64,000 bases of DNA from Aselliscus stoliczkanus (GCA_033961575.1 CM066731.1:78327501-78391500), one strand, 5' to 3'; counted from the stretch's first letter, positions 1 to 12,045 are shown. The notes: generated by a model not told the origin, from the sequence alone. Numbers and translations are program-made.

Positions 1-1700
1 CAGCTTACAGCAGGACAACAGGATTCCAGTGGACATTGAGTAGTTTCTCCTCACCCAGGGGTGCAAAGTAACTCATCCATTCTGATGGGACATCTCATTG
101 CCAATTCTGGTAGATAACATTTTCCCAGGCATGATGAGGCTTGGTGTTCTCAGCAGCCTAGCACACTATCCACAGTGAGAATTGCGGCAATGGCTGTTCT
201 TTGTTCCAAACTTTATATGTTTGGGTGTCTCAGTAAGAGTTCCGTGTCTGGCTTATGAGGCAATAGGCCCTAGTGGTTGATCATTCAAATGTGTTAAATC
301 TGGGGACAACATCAGTCCACCTGGCCAAGGTGGTTTTACCAATTGGTAATTTAATCTGCTGCTTTAATATTCCATGTTTTCTTTCTACCAACCCTGCTGT
401 TTATGGGTTAAAGGAGAGACACAACCTCCACCCAATGTCTTGTCCTTTAGTCAGAATTTCATATTATGACCTTTGAAATGTGACACCTGATCACTGTCTA
501 TTTGATGAGGATATATGTACATGGTTCTCATTTCCTCTAGTCTCCTTATAGTGACAGCCCCGTTTGTGTAGAGACAGGGGAAATTGTGAGTTATGTCAGA
601 TGCAATATCTACACAAACCAAGACATATTTAGAACCTTCATTCAGAGGGAAGGGGCCAATATATTCAACTTACTACTCTTTATCACTCAGGATCTCCTAT
701 GGATGGCCCCAAACTCCTTTGGTAGTTGTGTTGGGCACTGTTTAGAACACATAGGACATGCTGCTACTGCATTAACGAAGCCACTATATTTCTAGGACAA
801 TTATCATATAGGACAGTTATGCCATCCCTCCTGGATGCTATGGTGACCACTCCTCCTATGCTTCTAATCTGCTGCATCTACTGAGGCGTCAGTTGCTAGA
901 GCATATACCTGAGCTAGGATATCAGCTTTCTGATTGTTGGGGGGTGTCAGTGCATTATGAGCCAGACATGGAAAACAGTAAAGACTGCCTCAGGCTCTTG
1001 CAGGCAAACCCAAATGGTTTTCCTGTATCCTGACTCCCACAAGGTCTTATTCATGATAATCCACCCCTCAGTTTCCCATTGTCCAAGCCAGGGGGTAATC
1101 CCTTTAGAACCGCCCAAATTGTTAGTGCAAACAATTAAGGGCCAGGGCTCATGAGTGATTATCAACCTAACTGTTCTGAGTTGAGCCCACTGGCTGCTGT
1201 GATTTCCTCTCATTTTCCCGAGACTACATATCAGATATTAGCATGAATTTCCCCGGATTCCCTCTCCATGGGCCACAGGACACCCCAGGAATAGGGGCAG
1301 GGTATTTGGAGGATCTGTATATTGAATTTCTAGAGACAATGGGTTGGCCGTCAGGGTGCTCCTCTGTTGCAAATAAGCATGCCACTTAAGTGGGAATTTG
1401 AGCCATGGCAGAGGTGAACTGATGGAACATATTCTGAACCCAGTCCTTGACAGCAAGGGAATTCCTACCATATATTCTGTTCCTTCATGAGAGGCTCTAC
1501 CCAGAGGAATACTGTATACCCTGCAAGAGGAATACTGTATACCCTGCAAGAACTATTGCTCTATGGGAGTATAGTGGGTTTCTGTCCCCTTCCAGAACTG
1601 AAACCAAAATCCTAGGGGTACCAACCTCTTCTGTTTTTGCCACAGCATCCAACCCATTCCTTCCCAAATCACAGACACATCAAATGAAATTGTAGCCCTG
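1..1700 (-). pseudogene. Decayed ERVL-type pol remnant (RNase H to integrase)
   Basis: On the minus strand, about 1213-947 translates to an RNase H-like stretch containing SSQWAQLRTVRL and a following VCTNNLGG segment, which resembles the RNase H of class III (ERVL/MaLR) endogenous retroviruses (SSQWAEL-type motif). Leftward sequence to position 1 would be the integrase side, and the element runs off the window. Several stops and frame changes break it, so it encodes nothing intact. Family placement is from memory of the motif; no alignment was run. A 23-bp direct duplication sits within it at 1503-1548. Confidence 0.55.
1503..1548. repeat. 23-bp tandem duplication
   Basis: Two identical 23-bp units (AGAGGAATACTGTATACCCT plus GCA) lie head to tail inside the ERVL remnant. 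Too small to say more; it looks like a local replication-slippage event. Confidence 0.9.
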
Positions 1701-1799
1701 TGCGTGAAATACCCAGAGACTTAATCTGCTTTACTAGTATTTTTTGTCTTCTCCATGCAGTTTGCTTCTTTAATCCCCAGTCCCATATGTGTACTTTCT

Positions 1800-2390
1800 T
1801 TACCAGGCAATATAAGTGAGGCAGGATAGGTAGCTGAGAAAATTGACAACTCCCTCCAGGATAAAAGGTGCCTCAATGGTTACACAAGTAACAAGTGAAT
1901 ATATCCCGTACCTGCAGCTGGAGAAGAACAGGAACCAGTTTCTTCCAGCTAAGCCTAATCCCCTTGGCTGGGACCTGACCTTTAGCTAATTTTAATGTTA
2001 TTATAATTTCATTTATATTGCAGTTACTGCCACTCCCAGCATGCATCTGATGCTATGACAGTTCCAGAAGTGCCAAGTAGGGAAGAAAGAGTGGTAAACT
2101 GAGGATCCCACCTCCTGGGAGGAAACTGAGGAGACACATCAATAAGATGTTACCAAAACCTGCCCCTAAGAGATATAAATACCTCTGGTCAGCACTTCCT
2201 TTACGAGACTCGATCTCAAAGTACATCCACACTTCTCTCTCAAGTACATACTTTCATTTCAATAAACTTCCTGTGCTTTCTTGCATCTGTTTCACTCTTG
2301 AATTCTTTCTCATGCAAGACAAGAACCTGGTCACCTCTGTTCCAGGTTGAGTCCTATCTTGGACATCCATGTGAGCCTCTGGTGACATAA
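1800..2390 (+). mobile_element. Probable retroviral LTR (limits uncertain)
   Basis: A promoter-like GATATAAATACC at about 2169-2180 is followed about 80 bp downstream by a CAATAAAC polyadenylation signal near 2260 and a pyrimidine-rich 3' part, the usual U3-R-U5 order of an LTR on the plus strand. Sequence with ERVL pol character appears to lie on both sides, suggesting insertion into that relic. I could not find a convincing TG...CA boundary pair or target duplication, so the limits are approximate. Confidence 0.5.
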
Positions 2391-3790
2391 GGGATAGACT
2401 AATAGTTTCTCCAAAACTCCCAAATCTCTACAAAGTCTTGCAGCTCTTGTACATTCTTAGGAGTTGGATGGACTTGCACCTTATCAATCACAGCTTCTGA
2501 AACAAAGTATATCTTACACAATCAAATGACTCCCCAAAACACTATGATGATTTCTAGGCCTTAAATTTCTGCGAAGTTACTGACTATTCTCTCCGTTGCA
2601 GATGTTCCAGCAAAATCTACACAGTGTCCTGCAGCAGAGGCAAGTCTTCACATGTCAACATTATATCATGAATGTAATTGGCCCATTTCATTTATGTGAG
2701 GAAAGAGAAGAGACAGATCTCAGACCCCCATGAAAAGATGTATTATAGGTCTATGCAGGTAGTCTTAGGAAAGCACTTGAAAATCCATTTGCCCCTCTCA
2801 TGGGAAGAAAAAAATTACCTTAGTTATCAGAAACCTGTACATGTCAGAGCCATTATATGAATGTCCTTGAAGATAAAGCACTTGTGCAAAAACATTTTTG
2901 TAAAAGCACCAGAGCAAAACAATAACTGTCAGTAAATGACAAAAGACTTAAAATTGGCCATAATTAAAGACCTGATGAGAGTTCATTATAATGCAATTGA
3001 CAAGAGAATTTTTTGTTTTTATGACATACATACATTTTAAAATAATAACTAGAATTATGGCCGATACCAGTACATATCAGATTTCATACAAATATACCCT
3101 AAAGAAAGTTTAGTATCACTTCTTACTTGACAATGTTTCCCATATAATTTAACATATATAATATGCTAATTACTTTTAATTTATCTCTTTCATAGGGAGA
3201 TAGAACAAATCTTTTCAGATGTTCTCGGGACCCTTTGGAAAATCAAAAAATTAATTCAAGGTCAACAAGACCTCCCTTAAAATTTGCTTTTAGGATAGTT
3301 TGTCAAAATAGCAAAAGGTTTTAAAATATTTGATTAAATAGGATCTCACATCATTTTGAAACAATACTTAATTATCTATTTAACCAAAGTGACAATTAAA
3401 GACTTCAAAGGCAAATATAGGAAATTACATAGTTGAAAAACCAATTAACTGTTGTAAAAGAAAAGGCTCAGTTTTCTTTTTTAAGTAATCAAAGGCTTGA
3501 TAAAGACAACATAAAGTACAGAAAATTATTTTGATAAAACGCAGAATATTTGTTTCCTAGGCATAGTAAACAAAAGGTAAATAAAAAACCATTCACAATT
3601 TTATGAAGAACAGACCAACAGTCCAAGAAAATTTTGTCCTTGTAGCAGATGAAAGAAAATTAGGTTGGTTTTACATAATTACACTCTTGATATTAAGACA
3701 TATTTAAGCCAATGAAAAAGAGCTCTTTGGGAAATTAATTAATTTCTATACCTTTAGAGGTATAGAAATATTACATATGCATTTTAAACA
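2391..3790. other. AT-rich intergenic sequence, possibly more ERVL relic at left
   Basis: About 2400-2650 reads like further degraded pol (reverse transcriptase side) of the ERVL relic on the minus strand, weakly supported. From about 2880 to 3790 the DNA is AT-rich without recognisable element ends, reading frames or tandem structure. Confidence 0.35.
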
Positions 3791-4021
3791 GAGGGTGCCA
3801 AAAATATATGCACATTTTAAGAAAGAAAAACTGTATTAAAATTGTAATACTCAACATATACTGATAACAAAAGATGAATACAAGTCACGTTTGACTTCTG
3901 CAATTACAACAGGTGCTCAAAGTGGTTATCATCAGCATCCAGACACTTTGGATTATGGCAAACTACTGTTCAAACAACGTTCACCAAAGTGTCCACTTGT
4001 ATACATTTTATTTGGCACCCC
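3791..4021. mobile_element. MITE-like DNA transposon, about 230 bp, with terminal inverted repeats
   Basis: The left end reads GGGTGCCAAAAATATATGCA and the right end, reverse-complemented, starts GGGGTGCCAAATAAAATGTA. These are clear imperfect terminal inverted repeats flanking a 200-bp core without coding capacity. This is the form of a non-autonomous DNA transposon. I could not fix the target duplication, so the superfamily (Tc1/mariner, hAT or other) is not assigned. Confidence 0.65.
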
Positions 4022-5000
4022 AGTATATCTACAGGCATACATAAACATACAGATAGATACAAACAGAGACCTCATAGCTTTTATTCTAAAACTTTAGCCC
4101 TTGATTAGTAATCTTATGCAGAATGTAAACTAGATTTGGGGCAAAGGTCTTCTATAGCAATCTGTATTTAAAAAGCTTCTTCTCCTTTATTTTTTCCTTT
4201 AGTCTAAAGTAGTCACAAGCACTGTTTGTATTTCACAGTCATAATACAATTAACAACTTTGAGACACAGAGAAAGAATGCAAGTTTTCTCCTCAGCGTTT
4301 TTTTTTTCAAAGTTATGGTAAAAAGGTCCAAATATTATGTGTAACATGCCACAGATATGCATCAGAAGGAACAAGATTATAAACAGTAATTATTTTCCAA
4401 GTAATCTTTAATGAAATCCAATCCAAATCTCAACAGGATTTAATCACAGAACTTGATATGACGATCCTAAAAGTCACAAGGATGTGACTAAATATTCAAG
4501 AATTGTTAAGACACTTTGTAAAGGGAAGACAGAGCTGAATCTCATTCAGTGAGACATTAGGACTTTTGAGAAGCCATGGTTATTAAGAAAATAAGCTTGT
4601 TTCAGTGGAAGGTGGGAAGAAGTTAGAATATAATATTAAAATAAAGAGCTCAGAACCATACTCACCAATATATGAGGATTTGACGTATTACTGACATGCT
4701 GGTGTAGATCAAACAGTTGAAGAAGGAAATAACTATTGAACAAATAGTGTTTAGAAAGTTGGCTCTAAACATGTAGAAATATGAATTAATATTAATATCC
4801 CATATTATAATGAACAATGTTCAATATAGATTAAATATATGCATATTAAATAAGTATTAAAATTTGAATAAAATGTATCTGTATTGTGGTCCTCGTGAAA
4901 TATTACTTAAGTGAGGCAGGAATAGCAGGATTCAAAACCTGATTACATTCAAGTTTAAAAATTCTTTGATATAAACTACAGCATAAAACACCTAAAGACA
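4022..5000. other. AT-rich intergenic sequence, no feature recognised
   Basis: No reading frame, clear repeat end or tandem structure could be supported here. Confidence 0.5.
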
Positions 5001-5480
5001 AGCCATCAAGTGGAAAAAGATGTGTATAAAGAAATCAATATTAAATATATTAAAATTCTAAAATCAATAGGAAACTATAGAGACAAAAGTTATAAATAAT
5101 TTGTTCACAAAAATGAATTCTAACAAACATAACAAAAAAAAGATCAACATCGCAGTAATCAGGGAAATGTAAATCAATATCATAAGATAAAATTTGACAC
5201 TTTCCATAATGACAAAATTAAGTCTGACTATATATACTATGTGTTGGTAAAGTAGAAGAACAATGAAAACTCACATTTTAAATGGGTTTCTGAAGTTCTG
5301 GACAAAAATTTTCACAACTTACCTCATAGTTGAAAATAAATCCTGGACATGACATATCAATTCTACTCCTAAGAGAAATTTTTGTAGGTATATAAAGGAG
5401 ATGTGTATAAAAAATGCTTATCTTATCATTCTTTTTAAGGGTAGCAAATGTTTTGCAGGGATATTATTTGTCCCTTAAAT
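5000..5480 (+). mobile_element. Old L1 fragment (ORF2 3' part)
   Basis: The stretch from about 5110 (AAAGATCAACATCGCAGTAA) followed by GGGAAATGTAAATCAATATC matches the well-known L1 ORF2 region coding for the C-terminal part, where mammalian L1s read 'TCAACATCACTAATCATCAGGGAAATGCAAATCAA'-like sequence. Heavily mutated, 5'-truncated and without an identifiable tail, so an ancient L1M-type copy is likely. Confidence 0.6.
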
Positions 5481-5685
5481 ACATTTCTTAAAGAAAAAAA
5501 CATGACAGTACACTACACAATTTTAAAAAATTTCTCAGTGAGAATAGTATAACTCTCTTGTCTTAGTTCCTATGGCATGATATTTCTCTTTTGTCATCTT
5601 ACCCACAAAATGGAAAACTAAAATCACCCATGATTTGCTCTGTAAGAACTGCTTTCTGTCATAATGGTACCTAACTGGTGAATTT

Positions 5686-6086
5686 TTTTTTCTTCTTAAA
5701 GAATTTATTGAGGAATCGTGGAAGGGGAACAGACAAGTTGCTGTCTTTTTGTTCTTCAGTCTAGTTGTAGAGGACTTTGTTTCACTGGCCATGTTGGTAT
5801 CATTGTGCTCTGCACGGATGAGGCAGATCAGTTGCTCGCCTCTGGATGGTCTCTCATCGCAGCTATTGTCAGCTCACGTTGGCTGCCAGCCACTCACTGT
5901 AGCCTATGGCAGCCCAATGCAGCAGGGGCTGCAGCCTACACCGTCGTCGGGGCTCGCAGCCCAGCTCCAGGTGAAGCTGTTGTTAGCTGTAGAAGGCAGT
6001 GTCACTGGCCCTCATATGTGGGATCCGAACCAGGGCCGCTGGTGTCCCAAGCCAGTTCTTAACCAATGCGCCACTCGGCCAGCCCC
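5686..6086 (-). mobile_element. Long tRNA-derived SINE (type B), copy 1
   Basis: Minus-strand SINE with tRNA-like head at the right end (GGGCTGGCCGAGTGGCGCAT in reverse complement) and an A tail at the left end. It is flanked by a target-site duplication CTAACTGGTGAATTT at 5671-5685 and 6087-6101. Pol III A-box-like and B-box-like (GGTTCGGATCC) sequences are present in the head. Two overlapping frames of about 113 residues here are SINE sequence, not genes. Confidence 0.92.
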
Positions 6087-6101
6087 CTAACTGGTGAATT
6101 T

Positions 6102-6960
6102 AGAATCACCTGCAACCTCTGTTAAAAAATCAAATTTCACATCCATTATTAATACAGCAAAAGTGATTCTTGGTTGGGACTTAAATAACCAGCTCAGGTA
6201 ATTCTCTTTGGTTATTTGATTTGATTTGGTTTCTGGTTTCTTTGATTACTTTGGACTTTTATCTTTTTCTGATGGGTATCAATGCTAAATGGTGAATATT
6301 CTATGTAAGCCAGTTAATTTTCTGGCTCATAGTCACACTTGCCCCTGATTTCAGGCCTGCCTACCAAGTTGTGGTGATAATGATATAGTGAAAGCATCAA
6401 GCACCTGAAAACATAACAAGAAAAGAGCCACCAAAATATTAGAATCCCATTCTCTGCTGTTAACAAAGACTGAAAAATAGGAAATAATCCAAGTCAATTA
6501 ATCAAAGCCAGGAGACAGTGCTGGAAAAACAGGGTTTGGAAAACATGTAATACTGAAAGAAAGTTGAGGAGACTACTTACTTTTTCTATGGTTTTGTAAT
6601 GGAGTGGCATTTTTTTTTTCCTTTAAAGGCAATTCAACAGTTTATTTTTTGCATCCAAGTCACAGCCTATTTCCTACCTATTTCATTCCTTCCTTTATAC
6701 TATTCCTCTTAAAGACAAAACTATACATTATCTTTGTAGATTGTATGATTGGTGCTATTTTTTAAAAATATTTTAAATATGCCTAACGCCAAGGGCCTTC
6801 AGGCTTTGTTTAGTGAGCAGGATGTCTGGGCAAGAACTACAAAAAATAAACTCCCTAATTTCATAGACATGAGGACTCAGAAATGCACACAACAAAAACA
6901 AACAAACAAAATGTACCCCAGATCTGAGCATAATTTGAGGGACCATGTCAGGTATGGTCA
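6102..6960. other. Intergenic sequence, no feature recognised
   Basis: Unique-looking AT-rich DNA leading to the CA repeat. The frame that crosses the CA tract has Thr/His dipeptide repeats and no homology I recognise. Confidence 0.5.
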
Positions 6961-6962
6961 AA

Positions 6963-7010
<48 letters not shown>
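6963..7010. repeat. (CA)n microsatellite
   Basis: About 24 uninterrupted CA dinucleotides; probably length-polymorphic. Confidence 0.97.
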
Positions 7011-7012
<2 letters not shown>

Positions 7013-8700
7013 TCATTAGTTAAATGTCCTGTCAGACATGAAGAAGGTTACTTTCTGCAGGGAACAGATACTTTTAAAAAATTACCAATGTTCTATGGCA
7101 GAAGCAGACTTTGCATCCCTAAAGAAATATGTTCAATCCATAAAGAAATATGTTTAAGCCCCAGCAGCACCTCTTCACGATGCTGTAGCCTTGGACAAGC
7201 CAGCTGAATGCCTCTTCACAGTTTTTCCATGTAAGTATGTACATCATAGAATGGTTATGAAAATTGGAGACATTGAATGTAAATTATTTAGCCTGATGCT
7301 GACAGGGCATTCCGGAAATAGAAGCTGTTATTATCATGGCATGGAAACGATGTAAGTGCAAAAATCACAAGAATTGAATATTTATCCTTATATTGTTTTA
7401 TATATGTCCTTAGAGTATATCTGGTTCCTGAACATACTTTCCCTCCTAGAAAAGAAGAATGACCTAGGTATATGCTTACAAAAGCCAGTGTGCCAAACAA
7501 CCTGGCTACAGGAAATCCCGGCTACAAAAGAATCACACAGGGGAAGGGGACTTTAAAAATAATAGAATGTTTGCCATTGGGTGCTCAGCTTTAGAATGTC
7601 TTTCAGACATTCAAGTAATTCCTGTCTTGGCAGAAGCCATTCATAGCCTAATGATGAGCCAATTCCCCGCCTTTGTCTCTAGGAACTCAGACAGGACTCT
7701 CCTAAAATAGTGGTACCCTACATGTTAGAGAAGGCAGCTCCATCCCAAACCCAGAAGGAAACATTAGACGTATCACCACAAAGGCACTTCCATTACATTT
7801 GACCAGTGATTGATTTAGGAAATAGCATGTAAGTCAGCTTTGGATAGTTAGATGTGAAGTGAAAATTTTAATGGGGGTGGTGGGAAGAGAAAGTTCTGGG
7901 AAATATTTTCATCTCAAAAAATGAAGGCTTCTGAGGAGAAAGTCTAGTGCCACCTTTTTCCTTGTCTCAAGATCAATCAGTTGGTATTGGTGTGGAAAGA
8001 TGTTGCCTGGAGCATAGCAGGCACATGACCAACAAGTGGCAAACTGAAATATGGTATCATAATAAAATAGAAAGAATTGCTGACCAAACTCAGATTCTAC
8101 ATTTAGGCTTATTATGTATTTTAGATAATCTACTATATCCTTGTGCTGCAGAATCAGAGAAGGACTGATAATCAGTTTTCTAAGCTTCCTTATCTGTTCA
8201 TCCTTAGATGAACACAGCCGAGTCTCAGCCACCAGCCAGATGCAGCCACTGAGATCCTGAATCTAGAAGAGTGGCACAAAGAAGCATGGAGGGGAGAATT
8301 CATGAGGTCTTGAATGCTGGCAGTAGCTGTATCTGCACTGCTTTGGAGCAGCAAAACTACAGTACCATTGGATGTTCAGGAGCAGTGCTTCCCAGGCTGG
8401 CACAAGGGTTTTCCTGTGGTCCTGTTCCCTGCTCCATATCACTGCTTGCTTCCCAAGCTTTGTTCTTCAGCATATCTGTAGCATCTAAGACCTTCCCTTT
8501 ATCCTTTCAATATATTCATTTCTGCTAAAGTCTGCCAAAGTCAGTTTCAATCACTTGGAATGTAGAATCATAGTTGATACAAAAATATCCTTGTGCCCCA
8601 TTCAGCAATATTCAGTGGAACTCAGGAGCATGGATGCTGAAAAGACTCCCCTGGTGGTTCAGATCATCAGCTAAATTTGGAACTTACAGGACATATGACC
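7011..8700. other. Intergenic sequence, no gene supported
   Basis: A minus-strand frame of 107 codons (8232-7909) and shorter plus-strand frames occur here, but none resembles a family I know and no splice-site or promoter context supports them. 8240-8600 has the look of an ancient interspersed repeat (LTR-like 3' part), which I could not assign. Confidence 0.4.
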
Positions 8701-8715
8701 TCTCAAGGCATTTTC

Positions 8716-9152
8716 CTTTTTTTTGAAAGATTTTATTGGGGAATTGAGGGAGAACAGCGTTGGGTAATTGGGGGAGGGGAACAGACAAGTTGTTTCCTTT
8801 TGTTCTTCAGTCTAGTAGTAGAGGACATTGCTTCACTGGCCCATGTTGGTATTATCATTGCGCTCTTCAGGGTGAGGCAGTCGCTCGCCAGACATTGGAT
8901 GGCCCCTCACAGTGGCTCACGGCAGCTCACGAAAGCTCACCAAAACTCACAAGGGCTGCAGTCCAGCCCCATTGCAGCCTACACCATCGCCGGAAACTCG
9001 CGGCAGCCCAGTACCAGGTCTAGCTGTTGTTCACCATCGTAGCTTTAGAGGGCGTGAAGTCACTGGCCCAAATGTGGGATCTGAACCAGGGCGTTCCTGC
9101 TCAGAGTTGGCATCCCAAGCCAACTTCTAACCAACGTGCCACTTGGCTGGCC
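8716..9152 (-). mobile_element. Long tRNA-derived SINE (type B), copy 2
   Basis: Same family as the copy at 5.7 kb, minus strand, with the head at the right end and an A tail at the left. Flanked by an imperfect duplication, CTCAAGGCATTTTC at 8702-8715 versus CTCAAGCCATTTTTC from 9153. The internal GC-rich segment carries several short repeats of a GGCAGCTCAC-like unit (8920-8960), unlike the arrangement in the other copies. Confidence 0.9.
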
Positions 9153-9169
9153 CTCAAGCCATTTTTCAA

Positions 9170-9465
9170 TACTGAAATGGTTTCAATGTCTGTTTCATGC
9201 TTCTTAAATGCAGATGAGAATCTCCTTGTGAGCAAAGCTAGCCTTTGGTGAAACTCTCCAGTTGGCTATGTTTCTTTTACAAGACCCTTCACTCCTGATC
9301 CCCCATCCCATCCTCAGTCATCTTGTACTCAGCAGCTACCTGTATCCTGCACAGGGTACAAAGACTTCCTCTCTCTCTCCCTAACCAGACGCTTCCTTAG
9401 CACAGAAGGGTCTGATCACAATCATTCCCTCTTAGTGTGAATGCCAGCCATTTTTCTTCTCTCTT
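9170..9465. other. Short intergenic gap, nothing recognised
   Basis: Pyrimidine-rich in places (about 9300-9400), otherwise without recognisable features. Confidence 0.5.
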
Positions 9466-9478
9466 AAAAGTATTGTGT

Positions 9479-9906
9479 GGGCCAGCCGAGTGGCGCATTG
9501 GTTAAGCGCTGGTTTTGGGATGCCAGCGGCCCCGGTACGGATCCCACGTATGAGGGCCAGTGACACTGCCCTCTACAGCTAACAACAGCTCCACCTGGAG
9601 CTGGGCTGTGCGATCCCAGGCGACAGTGTAGGCTGCAGCCTCTGCTGCAGTGGGCTGCCATAGGCTACAGTGAGTGGCCAGCAGCCAGAGTGAGCAGCTG
9701 GCAGCCAGAGTGAGCTGCCAATAGCCACAATAAGCGACATCCAGAGGCCGGGAAGAGTGCAATGATGATACCAGCATGGGCCAGTGAAGCAACATCCTCT
9801 GCAACTAGACTAAAGAACAAAAAGACAGCAACTTGTCTGTTCCCCTTCCCCAATTCCCCAATGCTATTCCCCTCCCCCAATTCCCCAATAAAATCTTTAA
9901 AAAAAA
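9479..9906 (+). mobile_element. Long tRNA-derived SINE (type B), copy 3
   Basis: Plus strand. Head GGGCCAGCCGAGTGGCGCAT, then the B-box region, then a GC-rich body, ending CCCCAATAAAATCTTT before the A tail. AATAAA followed by a TCTTT-type Pol III terminator is the signature of the T+ class of mammalian SINEs. Target duplication AAAAGTATTGTGT at 9466-9478 and 9907-9919. The 3' part contains a second CCCAATTCCCCAAT block, and the body carries repeated GGCAGCCAGAGTGAGC units. Confidence 0.93.
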
Positions 9907-9919
9907 AAAAGTATTGTGT

Positions 9920-10430
9920 TACTTTTTCTATCTCAATGTGTAATAAAAAACATTTTATCTATAGGGGAATGTGAACATCACAAACATAAAATGAATGACC
10001 TTTATTTTTAAAATTTTATTTAAGAATCCAGGGAAATGGAAATAAGTTTACTCACCCTACCTATACATGTATAAAGTAAGATTTCTTAAGATGAGGCATA
10101 TCAGTGACTCAAATAAACTGTTTTTAGATATTTCAAATAGCTGCCTAATGAAATAAAGAATTAACTGTTTGTATTCTGAACCAAGATCAGCAGTTAAATA
10201 TTACAAGGACATTTATTTTGGCTCAAATGGAAAAAGGGGGAAATCGTTTTCACTGAATGCATGGATAGTTGACACCAATAAATGCAAATCTCCAGAAAAG
10301 CTCATATGTCCCTTAATCATAGGATGTCATTCTTGGAAAGGAGCTGAAGGTTTCCTTATTACCTCTCACTCACTTATAAGTTTGTTATTGTTTTTACGAA
10401 GAAGTTGCCAACTACTGAATCTGTCCTCTG
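9920..10430. other. Intergenic sequence, nothing recognised
   Basis: AT-rich DNA between the SINE and a MIR relic; an 88-codon frame at 10169-10435 has no recognisable features. Confidence 0.5.
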
Positions 10431-10620
10431 CATAAACATTATTACATATGTCATTTCTTTATACTCTCACAATAATCTTGTGAGGTAAGTGGTAGTTAGA
10501 TATTACTCAAAGGAGAACTCCAAGCTTCAGAAGTTTGTAATTAGTTTAGGTTTGTACAACTCATCGTATAAGAGTTGAAATTAAAACTCATGCCCTGAAA
10601 CCAAGTGCTTTCTACTGGCC
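10430..10620 (+). mobile_element. MIR SINE relic
   Basis: The order 'CACAATAATCTTGTGAGGTA' then a degraded gap, 'AGCTTCAGAAGTTTGTAATT' and 'CATGCCCTGAAACCAAGTGC' follows the MIR core through the 3' portion. Strongly diverged, so the ends are approximate. Confidence 0.55.
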
Positions 10621-10899
10621 CTTGCAATCACATTTTAACAACAGAAAAATTCAGGAGGTACCCCAAGGAATGATGAGTTTCATAGAATTGGGGATTTGTA
10701 AGTAGAGGCCCCTGTCTTCATCTATTTAGTGATCTACTTTCCAGCTGAGAAATTAAATCTGTTCTTGAGGACCAGGACTGTAACTGGATTTTGGAAAGAT
10801 ACCCTGGTCTTTCCAAAGCATTAGGAGCATTAGGAGACCCTCAGGTGCATGCATACACATTGTTTCTTGCTGTGATGAGTGTGTAGAGGGATTTAAGAT

Positions 10900-11540
10900 A
10901 GGATTGCATCTTATTCATTTGTTTTCCAATGTATATCACAGTGTCTGACACAGAGACACTGATCAGTAAATATTTGTGGAGTCACTCACAGCCAAAGGCA
11001 GAGTTCCAAATAAAGAAAATAAAAACTGTGACAGTGTTGTGGTAATACCTTCCTGCCCTGTGTTATTCTCTATCAGAAAGAATTCATATCAGTGCAGATC
11101 TTTCATCTGCAGCATTCTAACTGTGTTGTATTTTCTGGTTCAGCCTTGGGAGATATGTAGAGTTTTGCAGTATGAACACTACTTAAAGAAGTTAGAAATT
11201 AAGAAGGAAATCATCTCATTCCCTTTACTTAAAGCAATGGCTGACAATTCTTGAAGAGTTGAGAAATTCTTGCAACCCAATATATTGAAGTGAGATATTA
11301 GGAAGTTATTCTATCCTAAATCCTTCTTTACTTGGTGAACAATTAAATTTCATTCTTTGCAATTACAGAAGTGAGTGAATCTAATTGAGCTAAGCTTTGG
11401 TCTTTAGAGTATCTTCTAAGACAATAATTTAGTAGGCAAGTATTTGTATTTATTGTTGGGGAACTTCTGCTATTGTGGATTATCAATCTTTTGTGAATCA
11501 TTAATTATTGTAGGCGACAAAGAACATTTTGTAAAAACAA
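10900..11540. other. Intergenic sequence; possible L2/MIR 3' scrap at left
   Basis: 10935-10985 (CACAGTGTCTGACACAGAGA then CAGTAAATATTTGTGGA) resembles the common 3' end shared by L2 and MIR. The rest to 11540 shows nothing recognisable. Confidence 0.4.
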
Positions 11541-11544
11541 TAAA

Positions 11545-11760
11545 GACCATTTATAGAGTGACTTCCTTTGAGAAGGAACACAGCTTTGCAGATAAGCAAA
11601 CCTTGGTTCAAATCTTCACTGACAAGCTAGGTGGTCTTTTCAGGCAGTCAAACCTTTCTGCATCTTACTTTCTGCATACATAAAATTATGGTAATGGCAT
11701 TTACCTCATTAATGTGCTAAAAATATGAAATGAAGGTATGTGCACATGTAGTTGCTAGTA
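11545..11760 (+). mobile_element. MIR SINE relic
   Basis: AACCTTGGTTCAAATCTTCA followed by CAAGCTAGGTGGTCTTTTCAG and CCTTTCTGCATCTTACTTTC follows the tRNA-derived head and core of MIR at high divergence. Confidence 0.5.
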
Positions 11761-11889
11761 TAATTCCAAAGACATATGCAATGCTTGACCAACATTGCTT
11801 CTTCTCATTGTTAAGTAAAAAAACCATCAATTTGTTAATTCCACTGTATGGTTAGATAGAGGTCAGATATCAGAAGGGGTACCTACTGT

Positions 11890-12045
11890 ATTGTGTGACC
11901 TTGAGAAGATCATTTAATCCCTTAGAACCTCAGGTGTATCATATGTTAATGACAAGAATAGTTACAAATTTTCATGGTTATCAAGAAAATAAGTGTTGTG
12001 TGTCACTAACCCAGACCCTGATACACAGAAGGCATGCAGCTGCTC
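11890..12045 (+). mobile_element. Possible MIR relic
   Basis: TGTGACCTTGAGAAGATCAT followed by AGAACCTCAGGTGTATC parallels the MIR core; divergence is high and the assignment is weak. Confidence 0.4.

Noticed and set aside
5718..6090. Two overlapping 113-114-codon frames
   Set aside because: Both lie wholly in a type B SINE with target duplications; the GC-rich body simply lacks stops.
6749..7207. 152-codon open frame with poly-Thr/His
   Set aside because: It owes its length to the (CA)n microsatellite; both strands are open through the repeat, and there is no recognisable domain outside it.
7909..8232. 107-codon minus-strand frame as a candidate small gene
   Set aside because: No motif, poor context, and length compatible with chance.
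9479..9560. Possible tRNA gene (A-box and B-box like sequences)
   Set aside because: All such heads in the window belong to SINEs with target duplications and tails; the cloverleaf 3' half and acceptor stem are missing.
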